This document shows, one piece after another, positions 20,741 to 31,168 of a DNA stretch of 64,000 nt. The translations under genes were made by a program, and so were the position numbers. This stretch comes from Nitrospira defluvii (GTDB lineage: Bacteria > Nitrospirota > Nitrospiria > Nitrospirales > Nitrospiraceae), in the NCBI GenBank assembly GCA_000196815.1, contig FP929003.1, forward strand, positions 806,001-870,000, written 5' to 3'. How positions within the stretch are numbered: position 1 is the first letter of the stretch; each line of letters starts with the position of its first letter. Under the pieces are notes generated by a model, which was not told the DNA's origin, made no database searches, and saw only the letters and a list, made by a program, of their open reading frames with translations.

Positions 20741-20912
20741 GGCGGGATTCTCCCACAATGGTTCCGCGGCCTCAACTGCTTTTGCGGAGGAACGGGGCCG
20801 ATGATCCGGTTGACGACAAGGGCGGGTCTGACGTAAGGTGACCGTTCAGTGAGCTACGCGCTTTTCCCGGCAGACCGGGCGGCCCTTCATGAGCGTGAGA
20901 GGGAATCAGCAG

Positions 20913-21875
20913 ATGAAGATTTATTTAGCCAATCCTCGTGGATTCTGCGCGGGTGTCGACCGCGCCATCGATATCGTCGATCTTTCACTCAAGAAATACG
21001 GGGCGCCGATTTATGTGCGCCATGAGATCGTCCACAGCCGGCACGTCGTGAACTCGCTGCGGCATAAGGGCGCCGTGTTTGTGGAAGAGCTGAATGAAGT
21101 GCCGGAAGGATCGGTCGTGATCTTCAGTGCCCACGGTGTGGCGAAATCGGTGTGGGAGGAGGCGCAGAGCCGCCGCCTGCACGTGATCGATGCCACCTGT
21201 CCGCTGGTGATCAAGGTGCATAACGAAGTGAACCGCGACTATACGCAAGGGTATGAATTGATCCTCATCGGCCATGCGGGACACCCGGAGGTGATCGGGA
21301 CCTTGGGGCAGATCCCGGACAAGTTCCACCTGGTGTCCTCGGTCCGGGACGTGGAGAGCCTTCATGTCGAGAAGACACAGAATCTCTCCTATGTGACCCA
21401 GACCACGCTGAGCGTCGACGAATGTCGGGACATTGTCGAGGCGCTGCACCGGCGGTTCCCGAATATCAAGGGACCGCATCAGGAAGATATCTGTTACGCC
21501 ACCCAGAATCGCCAGAATGCGGTCAAGTCCCTGTCGAAGCTGGTCGATGTGATTCTCGTGATCGGGTCACCGAACAGCTCGAACTCAAATCGGCTTCGCG
21601 AATTGGGCGAGCATTGCGGCATTCCCTCCTACCTCATTGATGCGGCGTCGGACATCAATCCCGACTGGCTGAAAGATGCCAAGAGTGTGGGACTGTCCGC
21701 CGGGGCTTCGGCTCCCGAGGTCCTGGTCACCGAAGTGGTGGCCTATCTCAAGCGTCTTGGCTCTTCGGAAGAGGTCGAGGAACTGACGGTCATCGAAGAA
21801 GATGTGGAGTTTCTTCTTCCCAAAGAATTGGTCACGATCGAATCGGCTTCGCGCGCGTCGGCTTCGGCGAACTAG
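20913..21875 (+). CDS. ispH: 4-hydroxy-3-methylbut-2-enyl diphosphate reductase
   Basis: IspH (LytB), 320 residues, the last step of the MEP pathway: HMBPP is reduced to IPP and DMAPP by a [4Fe-4S] enzyme. The three cluster cysteines are at about residues 12 ([13 protein letters not shown]), 96 ([11 protein letters not shown]) and 194 ([10 protein letters not shown]), matching the family spacing; the HEIVH and SAHG histidine motifs and [11 protein letters not shown] are present. ATG 20913 gives the canonical N terminus [12 protein letters not shown]; an in-frame ATG 24 bases upstream is less likely. It has a weak promoter-like TTGACG-N18-TAAGGT about 75 bases upstream. dxs and ispG of the same pathway lie 13 kb downstream. 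Confidence 0.97.
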   Translation: MKIYLANPRGFCAGVDRAIDIVDLSLKKYGAPIYVRHEIVHSRHVVNSLRHKGAVFVEELNEVPEGSVVIFSAHGVAKSVWEEAQSRRLHVIDATCPLVIKVHNEVNRDYTQGYELILIGHAGHPEVIGTLGQIPDKFHLVSSVRDVESLHVEKTQNLSYVTQTTLSVDECRDIVEALHRRFPNIKGPHQEDICYATQNRQNAVKSLSKLVDVILVIGSPNSSNSNRLRELGEHCGIPSYLIDAASDINPDWLKDAKSVGLSAGASAPEVLVTEVVAYLKRLGSSEEVEELTVIEEDVEFLLPKELVTIESASRASASAN

Positions 21876-21984
21876 CTCCGCCGGCTGCCTTCCGCTCTTC
21901 CTCCATACCGTTTCCGCCACTCCTCCATATGTTGGGGGAGTGGCGCCATTATTCCCCCATATCAGGTGTTTTTCTTTGCATTGA

Positions 21985-22003
21985 TTCTATCGCTGTGATA
22001 GAA
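21985..22003. repeat. Perfect inverted repeat upstream of smc
   Basis: TTCTATC and GATAGAA arms (7 bases each) around GCTGT, followed by a T-rich stretch. It could be an operator for smc or a weak terminator for ispH; position alone does not decide. Confidence 0.45.
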
Positions 22004-22064
22004 GATTTTCGTTTTATTCCTCACAATCCGTCCCATCTCAACCTTCTTGCTCTGGAGGTCGCCG

Positions 22065-25000
22065 GTGTATCTGAAGTCATTGGAAATGCTCGGCTTCAAG
22101 TCGTTCGCGGAGGCGAAGATCCAATTTCCGAAAGGCATCACGGCCATCGTGGGGCCGAACGGGAGCGGCAAAAGTAATGTCGTGGACTCCATCCTCTGGG
22201 TACTGGGCGAGCAAAGTACGAAGACGCTTCGAAGCGAGAAGATGGAAGACGTCATCTTCAACGGCACCGAGGTTCGCAAACCCTTGGGGCTGGTGGAGGT
22301 GTCGCTGGTTATCGGCGGGCTGGGAGAATTACGGCTGGATGCGATCTCCGGGCTACCAAGCGAACTGAGCGAATATCAGGAACTGATGATCACCCGCCGA
22401 CTGTATCGAAACGGGGACAGCGAGTATCTCATCAATAAGACTCCCTGTCGGCTCAAAGACATTCGAAACGTGCTGATTGAAACCAGGGCCGGGTCCAAGG
22501 GCCATACCGTCATCGAGCAGGGACGGATTGAGCAGATCCTGCAGGCTTCGCCGCAGGATCGCCGGGAGTTGATCGAGGAAACCGCCGGCATTGTCCGCTA
22601 CAAAAAACAAAAGGCCGAAGCCCTCCGCAAGCTTGAAGCGACACAGCAGAATCTGGTGCGTGTACGGGACATTGTGGCCGAGGTCAAAAAACAACTGAAC
22701 TCACTGGAGCGCCAGGCCCGCCAGGCGCGTTCGTACCAAACATTGCAGCAGGAAGCTCGCGGCCTCGAAATCGAGCTCTTGTCCCGCGACTATCGCACCA
22801 TGCATGCCGACCTGGAATCCGTCGATCACGAAGCGCGTGAGGTGGAAGCACAGGAAGCGGAACAGGTGGCCGAACAAGCCCGCCTGGATTCTGAACAGGA
22901 ATCGATCCGGCTGCGCATGAACGACGCGGCGGAGGCTATTGCGCGCGTGCGGGACACGTTGGCCGGTACTGAACAGCGGCAGTCGCAGGCCTTGACGGCG
23001 GCGGAGGTTGAACGAAACCGGACCGAGTTGTTTGAACGTCAACGCATGCAGGCCGCGCAGGAGAAGGAGCGGCTGGCGACGGATCAGGAGCAGGCGCAGT
23101 CGGAAATCGAGACTCTTCGGGCGATGTTGCTTCAGCTGGAAGGGGACATCGTCGAACAGGAGGCGCAATTCCAACAGGCGGATGTCGAGGCAAAGTCGTT
23201 GGCCGGCCATCGCGCGTCTGCGGTGGCGGAGGAAGAGCGTGCGAGGAAAGATGTGTTGAACCTGGCCGTCCTCGTGGCCAATACGGAGCAGAGCCTGACG
23301 CAGGTAACGGCCCGTCAACAGGAAACCGCCGCCCGGGCGGAGCGGGTCTCGCGGGAGCAGGAACAGCTGACGGCGCAGGTGGCCGGGTTGGATCAACAGC
23401 GCGACTTGCTTGCCGCACAGCGGGAAGAGGCCGGCGGGCGGATTCAAGAACTCATGGCAGAGCGGCAGGCGGCGATCGAGCGAATCGAAGGGCTGGGCGG
23501 GCAGATTACCGGGTTGGACCGCGATATCGTGAAGTTTTCCGAAGATGTCGCCGGCGTGGAATCGCGTCTCGGCGCCCTGCAGGGCGTCGTACGTGAGGAA
23601 ATGGGATATGGCCGGGAAGGTGAGGAGGAAGGCACGGCGTTGAAAACGTGCGACGGCGTGCGCGAGGCGCTCGCCGAGTGGCTCGTGATTCCGTCGGGAC
23701 TGGACCGGGCCGTGGAGACGATTCTCGGGGAGCGTGTGCGCGGCTGGCTGGTGGATGAGCCATCGGCGGCTTGTCGCGCGGTGGAGTTCTTGAAGGGCAA
23801 AGAGCTGGGGCGTGGCGCCTTTCTCCCGCAGCAGTTGCGATGGGCTCCCGAGCAGGCGGCGCTTGATTCGTCGGCCTCGTGGTGGCCGACGCTGAACGGG
23901 CAGCCGGGCGTAGTGGGACGCGCGACGGATTTGATCCGCGCGGAAGGCGCCTCCGCCGCGACATTAAGCTATCTGTTCGACGGGATTGTGTTTGTGGAGT
24001 CGTTGGACGTGGCGCTGCAGCTCTGGCAGCAGCATCAATGGGCGGCCCCCGCCGGTCCAACCTACGTCACGTTATCCGGTGAAACGCTGGACGCCGCGGG
24101 GGTGATGACCGGGGGCGGCAGCAGTGCCAGCGGGGGTTTGCTCCAACGCCGACGCGAAGTCTTGGAACTGGAAGCCCGGAGGACTGCCGCGGTTCAGGCT
24201 CTTGAGCAGGCGCGGGCCGCGCGGGAAGAGGCAGCGGCCGAGTTGGGGCTCGGACGTGAAGATGAACAGCGCCTCGGCCGGGCGATCCGCGAAGCGGAGA
24301 TGCTGGAGCTGTCGCTACAGAAAGACGATGCCGGCGTGGAACGCCAGCGCGGAGAATTGCACCGGCGAATGGATGTGTTGGCAGAGGAACAACAGCGGAG
24401 CCTGGCCGAGCAGGCGCGGCTTCAGGAACAGTTTCAGTCCAGCCAGGCGCAGTTGGGGCAATGGGTGGCGGAAAAGGCCGGGCAGGAAAGCGGGCTGCTG
24501 CAAGTGCGAGAACGGCTGGTGGTGATCGAAAGCCAAAGCCTTGCGATCCAGCAACGATTGACCGAAGTCCGGTTATCGCTGGAGAGCATGCGCGGGCGCC
24601 GGGAGCATGCCACGAACGACATCGCACGATTTACACAGCGCCTGGATGCCGCGCAACGCCGGGCGACCGATTTGGAAGAGCAGGTGGCCGGGTTGGTTGA
24701 AGCGACGGAAAATAGCCGCGAAGAGCAGACCAGGCAGGAAGCACTGTGCCGCGAATTGGGCGCAGAGGTGGACGGAATCAAGGCGGAGTTAGTGGCGGCC
24801 CAGGAGCAGCAGGCGCAGGAAATGGCCGGGTTGCATGCGGTGGAGGAAACCCTCAGCCAGGTGCGGCAGAGTCTCTCCGCCTTGCACGATCGGCGGATGA
24901 GGGCGGAAGTGCGAAAGGCAGAGGTGAAGGCGCATCTCTCCACGATTGAGAGCACGCTCGCCGGTACCTATCAAATCGATCCGGCCACGCTACTCATGCC

Positions 25001-25748
25001 ACCGGTGGATGATCAGCCGGTCCCGGAGGGCGAAGAGCCGCCGGCCCCGGTCTCGATTCTCGAAACACCGCAATTGCGTGAGCAGATTCAAAAAATCCGT
25101 GAACGGCTGGACCGGATGGGTGCCATCAATCTGGCGGCCATCGACGAGCATCGTGAGCTGGAAGAGCGGTATCAGTTCCTCACGACGCAGGAGCAGGACC
25201 TTTCGACCTCCATCGCGTCCCTCAAGGAAATCATTCAGCGGATCAACCGGACGACGAAGGACATGTTCGTGGAGACGTTCAACGAGTTGCAGCAGAAATT
25301 CCGGGACGTCTTTTCCCAGTTCTTCCCCGGTGGCCGCGCCGAGTTGCAATTGGTCGAGGAGCCGCTGGAAGAAGGGGTGGAGGACAATGGTGCGCGCGAG
25401 CCCGGTGTGGAGATCGTGGCCCAGCCGCCGGGGAAACGTTTGAAGAGCATTACCATGTTGTCCGGCGGAGAGAAGACCCTGACCGCGATGGCGCTGCTCA
25501 TCGCCAGCTTCCTGATCCGCCCGACGCCGTTCTGCATCCTGGACGAAATCGACGCGCCGCTCGACGAAGAAAATATCGGGCGCTTCACGAGCGTGCTGCG
25601 CAGCCTGTCGTCGACCGCCCAATTCATGGTCATCACGCACAATAAGCGGACGATGGCGATGGCGGACTCGCTGTTCGGAGTGACGATGGAAGAGCCGGGC
25701 GTGTCGACGTTGATCTCGGTCAAGCTCGGTGATCTCCAGCCGGCGTAA
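22065..25748 (+). CDS. smc: Chromosome segregation protein SMC
   Basis: A 1227-residue SMC ATPase that, with ScpA and ScpB, loops and compacts chromosomal DNA. GTG 22065 is chosen because GGAGGT lies at 22054-22059 and the family starts [15 protein letters not shown]. Walker A is [20 protein letters not shown] near residue 31; long coiled coils (about 165-500 and 680-1020) are rich in Glu, Gln and Arg; the hinge lies around 515-675; the C-terminal head has the signature [17 protein letters not shown] and Walker [20 protein letters not shown]. Length is at the upper end of normal. No scpA or scpB is in the window. Confidence 0.97.
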   Translation: MYLKSLEMLGFKSFAEAKIQFPKGITAIVGPNGSGKSNVVDSILWVLGEQSTKTLRSEKMEDVIFNGTEVRKPLGLVEVSLVIGGLGELRLDAISGLPSELSEYQELMITRRLYRNGDSEYLINKTPCRLKDIRNVLIETRAGSKGHTVIEQGRIEQILQASPQDRRELIEETAGIVRYKKQKAEALRKLEATQQNLVRVRDIVAEVKKQLNSLERQARQARSYQTLQQEARGLEIELLSRDYRTMHADLESVDHEAREVEAQEAEQVAEQARLDSEQESIRLRMNDAAEAIARVRDTLAGTEQRQSQALTAAEVERNRTELFERQRMQAAQEKERLATDQEQAQSEIETLRAMLLQLEGDIVEQEAQFQQADVEAKSLAGHRASAVAEEERARKDVLNLAVLVANTEQSLTQVTARQQETAARAERVSREQEQLTAQVAGLDQQRDLLAAQREEAGGRIQELMAERQAAIERIEGLGGQITGLDRDIVKFSEDVAGVESRLGALQGVVREEMGYGREGEEEGTALKTCDGVREALAEWLVIPSGLDRAVETILGERVRGWLVDEPSAACRAVEFLKGKELGRGAFLPQQLRWAPEQAALDSSASWWPTLNGQPGVVGRATDLIRAEGASAATLSYLFDGIVFVESLDVALQLWQQHQWAAPAGPTYVTLSGETLDAAGVMTGGGSSASGGLLQRRREVLELEARRTAAVQALEQARAAREEAAAELGLGREDEQRLGRAIREAEMLELSLQKDDAGVERQRGELHRRMDVLAEEQQRSLAEQARLQEQFQSSQAQLGQWVAEKAGQESGLLQVRERLVVIESQSLAIQQRLTEVRLSLESMRGRREHATNDIARFTQRLDAAQRRATDLEEQVAGLVEATENSREEQTRQEALCRELGAEVDGIKAELVAAQEQQAQEMAGLHAVEETLSQVRQSLSALHDRRMRAEVRKAEVKAHLSTIESTLAGTYQIDPATLLMPPVDDQPVPEGEEPPAPVSILETPQLREQIQKIRERLDRMGAINLAAIDEHRELEERYQFLTTQEQDLSTSIASLKEIIQRINRTTKDMFVETFNELQQKFRDVFSQFFPGGRAELQLVEEPLEEGVEDNGAREPGVEIVAQPPGKRLKSITMLSGGEKTLTAMALLIASFLIRPTPFCILDEIDAPLDEENIGRFTSVLRSLSSTAQFMVITHNKRTMAMADSLFGVTMEEPGVSTLISVKLGDLQPA

Positions 25749-25819
25749 TCCCGGCGGGTATGAGTACGTAGGGGGCTGTTTCGGGGGGACCGTTCGGCGC
25801 CCGGAGGGAGGCGCTTCTC

Positions 25820-25848
25820 TTGACTGCCCAGAAACAGTTTGTTATACA
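25820..25848 (+). promoter_or_regulatory. Candidate strong promoter of the shc-hpnG-mla group
   Basis: TTGACT at 25820-25825, an exact 17-base spacer and TATACA at 25843-25848, just upstream of the squalene-hopene cyclase gene. Transcription would begin near 25855. Confidence 0.65.
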
Positions 25849-25905
25849 GTTCTGCTAATGGTTATAACTGGTACTGTGCGGTTTCATGTGATCGCTGCCT
25901 GATCG

Positions 25906-28137
25906 ATGGAACCGTCTCGACTATCAATCCCGCCGTCTTTTTCAGATTCACGGCATCACGTTATGCAACTTCTCAAGAACCTGTTCAATCGTTTGTCCGA
26001 CAGCCTGCTGGTGTCGGTGCCGAGCCGGATCAGGGCGGCGCGCGACTTCGCCTCGGCTCCGGTGTTGCGACTCGTCTCCAACAAACCAGACGCCCCGGTC
26101 GGTGACAGTGCCGCCAAGCGGGCCCCGGCTCATTCCACGGGCCAGGTTGAAGCGCTGGAAGAGGCGCTGCGGAAAAGCCAGGCCTGGTTCCTAGCGCGGC
26201 AAGACGCGTCCGAAGGATACTGGGTTGCCGAGTTGGAAGCCGATACCACGTTGACGTCGGAATATCTGATGTTACGCCGCTTCCTGGACTGCATCGATCC
26301 CGAGCGTGAGCGCAAAGCGGTTCGGTACTTAAAATCCGCTCAGTTGCCCGACGGTGGATGGCCGATTTATCACGGAGGTCCGGCGGAGATCAGCGCCTCG
26401 GTGAAGGCCTACTTCGCCTTGAAGCTCTCCGGCGTCTCGGCCGACGAGCCTTTCATGGTGAATGCCCGCACCTGCATTCTGGACAAGGGTGGAGTGGTGG
26501 CGGCGAATGTCTTCACGAAAATCGCCCTGGCCCTCTTCGGTCAATATGACTGGCGCGGCGTTCCCAGCATGCCTCCGGAAATCATGCTGTTGCCGAAGCG
26601 GTTCTATTTCAGCATTTACGCGATTTCCTACTGGTCCCGTGCGGTGCTGATTCCGTTGTTGATCATCTTCGCCAAACGGCCGATGTGCCATGTTCCCAGC
26701 GAGCAGGGCATTGATGAGCTGTATACGCAGCCTCCGGCAGAGATCGACTACGGCACGGTGCCTCCGTTTAGGAAGGACCGGACGTGGTTTACGGCCAGAA
26801 ATTTTTTCATCAATCTCGATGCACTGCTCAAGATTTATGATCGCTCGCCCGTTGAGTGGGTTCGGCAGAAGGCGCTCAAGTGCGCTGAAAATTGGATGCT
26901 CGATCACATGAAGGGCAGCGGAGGCCTCGGCGCGATTTATCCGGCCATGGCCAACTCTGTCATGGCGCTGCATTGCCTCGGATACAAAAACGATGATCCC
27001 CTTATGGTCAAGGCCATGCGTGAGATCGAGGAACTCGAGATTCACGACACGGTGCAGGACAACGGCCAATGCGTCGATGCGATGCATTTGCAGCCCTGCC
27101 ACTCTCCGATCTGGGACACGGCTCTGCTCATCAATGCTCTGATCGAGGCCGGTATGCCGCAGGATCATCCGGCGCTGCAGAAGGCTTCGACCTGGTTGTT
27201 GTTCAAGCAGACCAAGACCGTCGGCGATTGGATTATTTCCTCCCCCGGTGCCGAACCGGGCGGATGGTATTTCCAGTTCGAGAATGAACTGTTCCCCGAT
27301 GTGGACGATTCCGCGGTGGTCTTGATGGCCCTGGCGAAAGTGCATCTGTCCGACGAAGCCCAGCAACGTCTGGCGATTCGTCGCGGTTGCCGCTGGGTGA
27401 CCGCCATGCAGGGATCGGATGGGGGATGGGGCGCCTACGACGTCGACAACAATCGGATCGTCTTCAACTACATTCCCTTCGCCGACCATCGGGCCCTGCT
27501 CGACCCCAGTACGGCTGACCTTGCGGGACGTTGCCTGGAGATGCTCGCGACGCTGGGATACGACTGGACCCATCCCGCTGTGGCCTCCGCGCTCACGTTT
27601 GTGAAAAACGATCAGGAGCAGGACGGCAGTTGGTACGGGCGCTGGGGCGTGAACTACATTTACGGCACCTGGTCGGTCCTGTCCGGCCTGCGAGCGATCG
27701 GGGAGGATCTTTCATCGCCCTATATCCGTCGCGCGGTCAGCTGGGTCGAGTCCAAGCAAAACCCTGATGGCGGGTGGGGCGAATCCTGTCTCTCGTACGG
27801 AGATGTCTCGCAGAGCGGTCGCGGTGACAGCACGCCATCGCAAACAGCCTGGGCGCTGTTGGCCCTGATGGCAGGCGGAGTGACGGACTCCTTCAGCCTG
27901 GCCAGGGGGATCCATTACCTCATTCGGAATCAGCGGAAGGATGGGTCATGGGAAGAGGTGCGCCATACCGGAACTGGTTTCCCGCGCGTGTTTTACCTTC
28001 GTTATCATTGGTATTGCCAATACTTCCCCCTCTGGGCGCTGGCCATGTACCGCAATCTCAAAACTCGTGGAACGACGAGGGCCGATGAATTGCGTCTGCA
28101 GGCCTATCAATCAGGACAATTCCGGTCGCCACGCTGA
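25906..28137 (+). CDS. shc: Squalene--hopene cyclase
   Basis: A class II triterpene cyclase (743 residues from the first ATG; ATG 25963, giving 724 residues, is an alternative, and neither has a clear ribosome-binding site). It cyclises squalene to hopene at the membrane. The catalytic DxDD motif is present as DVDD at residues 465-468 in LFPDVDDSAVVLMAL. Several QW-type repeats are seen, such as QLPDGGWPIYHGG, QGSDGGWGAYDVD, QEQDGSWYGRWGVNYIYGTW and QNPDGGWGESC. The N terminus is some 60 residues longer than in many family members. It heads a gene group with hpnG and Mla-type transport genes and has a good promoter upstream. Confidence 0.97.
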   Translation: MEPSRLSIPPSFSDSRHHVMQLLKNLFNRLSDSLLVSVPSRIRAARDFASAPVLRLVSNKPDAPVGDSAAKRAPAHSTGQVEALEEALRKSQAWFLARQDASEGYWVAELEADTTLTSEYLMLRRFLDCIDPERERKAVRYLKSAQLPDGGWPIYHGGPAEISASVKAYFALKLSGVSADEPFMVNARTCILDKGGVVAANVFTKIALALFGQYDWRGVPSMPPEIMLLPKRFYFSIYAISYWSRAVLIPLLIIFAKRPMCHVPSEQGIDELYTQPPAEIDYGTVPPFRKDRTWFTARNFFINLDALLKIYDRSPVEWVRQKALKCAENWMLDHMKGSGGLGAIYPAMANSVMALHCLGYKNDDPLMVKAMREIEELEIHDTVQDNGQCVDAMHLQPCHSPIWDTALLINALIEAGMPQDHPALQKASTWLLFKQTKTVGDWIISSPGAEPGGWYFQFENELFPDVDDSAVVLMALAKVHLSDEAQQRLAIRRGCRWVTAMQGSDGGWGAYDVDNNRIVFNYIPFADHRALLDPSTADLAGRCLEMLATLGYDWTHPAVASALTFVKNDQEQDGSWYGRWGVNYIYGTWSVLSGLRAIGEDLSSPYIRRAVSWVESKQNPDGGWGESCLSYGDVSQSGRGDSTPSQTAWALLALMAGGVTDSFSLARGIHYLIRNQRKDGSWEEVRHTGTGFPRVFYLRYHWYCQYFPLWALAMYRNLKTRGTTRADELRLQAYQSGQFRSPR

Positions 28138-28191
28138 CCGTGGATGTTCATCGAGTTCAGCTTCTCCTGTTATTGTCCCTCGGGAGTCATT

Positions 28192-28947
28192 GTGACCGCG
28201 ATCGGAGTCTTCGTGGCAACCCGGTGGGAGTTGGCTGCCGTGCGTCAGGCGTTTGCCGCGAGCGAGATGCGGGTCGTCGGAGGGATTCGTTGCGTCGTTG
28301 CGCAGCAGGGGCAGGTCGAGTGGTGGCTCATTCCGATGGGGGTCGGTCCCGAGTGGGCCACTGCGACTGCCAGACGGGTGCTCGCGGAGCAGTCATTTGC
28401 TGCGGTGTGGTCGACGGGGTTTGCCTGTGCCTTGGGTCCGGCAGGGATCGGCGAGGTGTTGATCGGCACTCAGGTGACGATGGAGGATGGACGCGAGGCA
28501 GGGCGGCCCGTGCCCTGTGCGCCGGTGTTCGTCGACTGGCTGCGCCAGGCCGTGCAGGAACAGCGCCTGCCGGTGCAGTCCGGCCGGTTCGTGACGGTTC
28601 CACGGGTCCTCTGTCGGGCGGAAGAGAAACAGGAGATCGCGCGTCGAGCGGGTGGGATCGGGCTCGATATGGAGAGTGCGGCCTTGGGGTTCGTGACCTT
28701 GGAGCGCAACATCCCATTTGTCATCGTGCGTACGACCTCGGATCTTGTCGATGAAAGCCTTCCGCTTGACTTCAATCTGTTTCTCAGGCCATCTGGGTGG
28801 GTGAAGGGTGTCGCCGCTTGTCTGGCTCATCCGACGAGTCTGATCGGGCTTAATCGACTTCGTGTGCAAAGCCGCGTCGCAGGAACACAACTGACGGCGG
28901 TTTTTAGAGCCTGCGCCGATAAGGCGTTACGCGAGGGACTGGCCTGA
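28192..28947 (+). CDS. hpnG: Hopanoid-associated nucleoside phosphorylase-like protein HpnG
   Basis: A 251-residue protein of the purine nucleoside phosphorylase/MTA-SAH nucleosidase fold. GTG 28192 is preferred as start (GGGAG 5 bases upstream, then TAIGVFVATRWELAAVRQAF); an ATG 48 bases upstream would add residues unlike the family. Motifs: VWSTGFACALGPAGIGEVLIG, DMESAALGFVTLERNIPFVIVRTTSD (nucleobase and ribose-binding Glu and Asp region). In hopanoid producers HpnG removes adenine from adenosylhopane to give ribosylhopane, the step after HpnH. Its position directly after shc supports this role; the HpnH gene of the pathway is at the far end of the window. Confidence 0.85.
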   Translation: MTAIGVFVATRWELAAVRQAFAASEMRVVGGIRCVVAQQGQVEWWLIPMGVGPEWATATARRVLAEQSFAAVWSTGFACALGPAGIGEVLIGTQVTMEDGREAGRPVPCAPVFVDWLRQAVQEQRLPVQSGRFVTVPRVLCRAEEKQEIARRAGGIGLDMESAALGFVTLERNIPFVIVRTTSDLVDESLPLDFNLFLRPSGWVKGVAACLAHPTSLIGLNRLRVQSRVAGTQLTAVFRACADKALREGLA

Positions 28948-29007
28948 CCGGGCTCAACGTGTTTCGACGGCTGTATGCAGGGCCGGTGGACGAGAGGAGA
29001 GCGTGGC

Positions 29008-29775
29008 ATGGAAGGCATTGCTCGTATCGGACGGTATACGATCGACCTGACTGAGCAGATGGGACGGATGATGTTGTTTGTCCTCTCCTCCTTTGCCTGG
29101 TTGACGCGTCCGCCGTTCCGGGTCTACCAAATCGTCAAGCAGCTGAATTTCATCGGCTACAAGTCCACGTTTGTTGTCGTCCTCACGGCCGTCTTTACCG
29201 GCATGGTCCTGGCCCTGCAGGGACATTACACGCTACGCAAATTCGGTTCTGAAGCGGTGCTCGGCTCTGCCGTGGCGCTCAGCATCATCCGGGAACTGGG
29301 GCCTGTTCTGGCAGCGCTGATGGTGACGGCTCGGGCCGGATCCGCCATGACCGCGGAAATCGGCATCATGCGGATTACGGAACAGATCGATGCGCTGGAC
29401 ACGATGGCCATCAATCCACTGCAATATCTGATCGGACCTAAACTCGTCGCCAGTCTCATCGCTGTGCCGCTGCTGGTCGCGCTCTTTGACGTCGTCGGGA
29501 TTTACGGGGGGTACGTCGTCGGCGTGCAACTGCTGAACGGGAATGAAGGCGCCTACTGGAGTTCGATTGAGTCGGCGGTCGAGTGGAAGGATGTCTACGG
29601 AGGCATTTTGAAATCTATCAGCTTCGGCCTGCTGATCAGTTGGGTCTGTTGTTACAAAGGTTTTCACACCAAGCACAGCGCCGAAGGGTTGGGGACCGCG
29701 ACAACCGAAGCGGTGGTGCTCTCGGCAGTCTTGATTCTGGTGTGGGATTATTTTCTGACGTCGGTGCTGCTCTAG
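29008..29775 (+). CDS. mlaE: MlaE-type ABC transporter permease
   Basis: A 255-residue permease of the MlaE family, part of an inner-membrane lipid transporter. ATG 29008 is chosen because GAGGAG lies about 9 bases upstream; a longer frame from 28975 lacks a site. Conserved family segments are FTGMVLALQGHYTLRKFGSE, ELGPVLAALMVTARAGSAM, the EIGIMRITEQIDALDTMAIN coupling region and GPKLVASLIAVPLLVALFDV. Five or six hydrophobic segments are apparent. It starts the set mlaE-mlaF-mlaD-mlaC immediately after hpnG. Confidence 0.95.
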   Translation: MEGIARIGRYTIDLTEQMGRMMLFVLSSFAWLTRPPFRVYQIVKQLNFIGYKSTFVVVLTAVFTGMVLALQGHYTLRKFGSEAVLGSAVALSIIRELGPVLAALMVTARAGSAMTAEIGIMRITEQIDALDTMAINPLQYLIGPKLVASLIAVPLLVALFDVVGIYGGYVVGVQLLNGNEGAYWSSIESAVEWKDVYGGILKSISFGLLISWVCCYKGFHTKHSAEGLGTATTEAVVLSAVLILVWDYFLTSVLL

Positions 29776-29864
29776 CGTCGTGAAGTATGAAGGATGAAGT
29801 GTGACGGCCATGAGGAGAATGCGGCTGCGACGGCAGGGGACAGCGTCGGCCTGGATGAGGCTCC

Positions 29865-30626
29865 ATGATTAAACTGGTCGGCGTTGAAAAGACATTGGGT
29901 GGGCAGCCGGTCTTGCGAGGGGTGGACCTGACGATCCCGGAGGGAAAACTCACTACCGTCATCGGGGGAAGCGGCTCGGGGAAGAGCGTGCTGCTGAAGC
30001 ACATGATCGGCCTTATGCAGCCTGATCGGGGGGAGATCTGGATCGATGGGACCGACATCGCCCATCTCAAGGGGAAGGCGCTCAATGAGGTCCGCAAGAA
30101 GTTCGCCATGTTATTTCAAAGCGCGGCGCTGTTCGATTCGATGACGGTGTTTGAAAACGTCGCCTTCCCCCTGCGAGAAAAGCTCCGGTTGAAGGGCGAG
30201 GTTGTCACCCGGCGGGTTGAGGAAAAGCTAGGGCAGGTGGGATTGGCGGGCATGGGGCACAAGTTCCCGGCCGAACTGAGCGGAGGCATGCGCAAACGCG
30301 CCGGGTTGGCGCGCGCCTTGGTGATGGAGCCGGAGATCATTCTGTTCGACGAGCCGACGACCGGACTCGATCCCTTGCTGGCCAAGTCTATTCACGATTT
30401 GATCGTGGCGATGCAGCAACAATTTAAATTCACCGCTGTCATGGTCAGTCATGAGATCCCCGAGATTTTCGGGCTTTCCGATTATGTGGCGATGCTCAAG
30501 AACGGGCGGATTATTGAAATGGCGCCATCGAACGAGTTTGTGAAGACGACGGACGAAGAGATTCGGGAGTTTATTTTTGTCGCCGGGACCGTCACGCCGA
30601 AGGGGTTGCCGACCGCATCCCTCTGA
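29865..30626 (+). CDS. mlaF: MlaF-type ABC transporter ATP-binding protein
   Basis: A 253-residue ATPase that powers the Mla lipid transporter. Walker A is GGSGSGKSVLLKHMIGLMQP, the Q-loop FAMLFQSAALFDSMTVFENV is typical of MlaF, the signature is LSGGMRKRAGLARALV, Walker B is IILFDEPTTGLDP and the switch histidine is in VMVSHEIPEIFGLSD. The start at 29865 follows GAGG. It lies between the permease and the MCE-domain gene, as in other Mla operons; no MlaB (STAS) gene is present. Confidence 0.96.
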   Translation: MIKLVGVEKTLGGQPVLRGVDLTIPEGKLTTVIGGSGSGKSVLLKHMIGLMQPDRGEIWIDGTDIAHLKGKALNEVRKKFAMLFQSAALFDSMTVFENVAFPLREKLRLKGEVVTRRVEEKLGQVGLAGMGHKFPAELSGGMRKRAGLARALVMEPEIILFDEPTTGLDPLLAKSIHDLIVAMQQQFKFTAVMVSHEIPEIFGLSDYVAMLKNGRIIEMAPSNEFVKTTDEEIREFIFVAGTVTPKGLPTASL

Positions 30627-30637
30627 TAGGAGACGTT

Positions 30638-31081
30638 ATGGAACGCGCAAAGCTGGAATTGATGGTGGGAGTCTTTGTGCTCGTCGGGATCGCCTGCCTC
30701 GGGTATCTGTCCATCAAGTTGGGGAAGCTGGAAGTCATCGGGGGGCATAATTATCCGGTCGAGGCGGAGTTTACGTCTGCGTCGGGACTCAAACCGGGGG
30801 CGTCGGTCGAAATCGCCGGTGTCGAGGTCGGACGTGTCCGGCATATCGGCCTGAGCAGCGACCGTGCCCTGGTGGCATTGGCCATTCAAGACGGCGTGAA
30901 GTTGTATTCCGATACGATCGCCTCGATCAAGACCCGCGGGATCATCGGTGACAAGTATCTCGCTCTGTCGGTGGGGGGAGGGGGCGATCCGTTGAAGCCC
31001 GGCGACAAGATTCGCGATACCGAGGCCGGACTTGATCTCGAAGAATTGGTCAGCCAGTATGTACACGGGAAGGTCAACTAG
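30638..31081 (+). CDS. mlaD: MlaD-type MCE domain protein
   Basis: A 147-residue periplasmic-facing substrate-binding subunit. One N-terminal transmembrane helix (about residues 5-27) is followed by a single MCE domain with FTSASGLKPGASVEIAGVEV, VGRVRHIGLSSDRALVALAI and SIKTRGIIGDKYLALSVGG. Six MlaD copies normally form a ring on MlaE that passes lipids. AGGAGA stands a few bases before the ATG. It is short, lacking the C-terminal extension of some homologues. Confidence 0.95.
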   Translation: MERAKLELMVGVFVLVGIACLGYLSIKLGKLEVIGGHNYPVEAEFTSASGLKPGASVEIAGVEVGRVRHIGLSSDRALVALAIQDGVKLYSDTIASIKTRGIIGDKYLALSVGGGGDPLKPGDKIRDTEAGLDLEELVSQYVHGKVN

Positions 31082-31168
31082 TCTAATCGCGTCAGTTGTC
31101 AGGACATGGACGTGAACAAGCCAGGCCGGTGGGGAACGGAACTCACCACTCAAAGGAGAGGTGTTGGA

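Noticed and set aside
26329-27573. 414-codon minus-strand frame inside shc
   Set aside because: A shadow of shc, which carries the DVDD and QW motifs on the plus strand.
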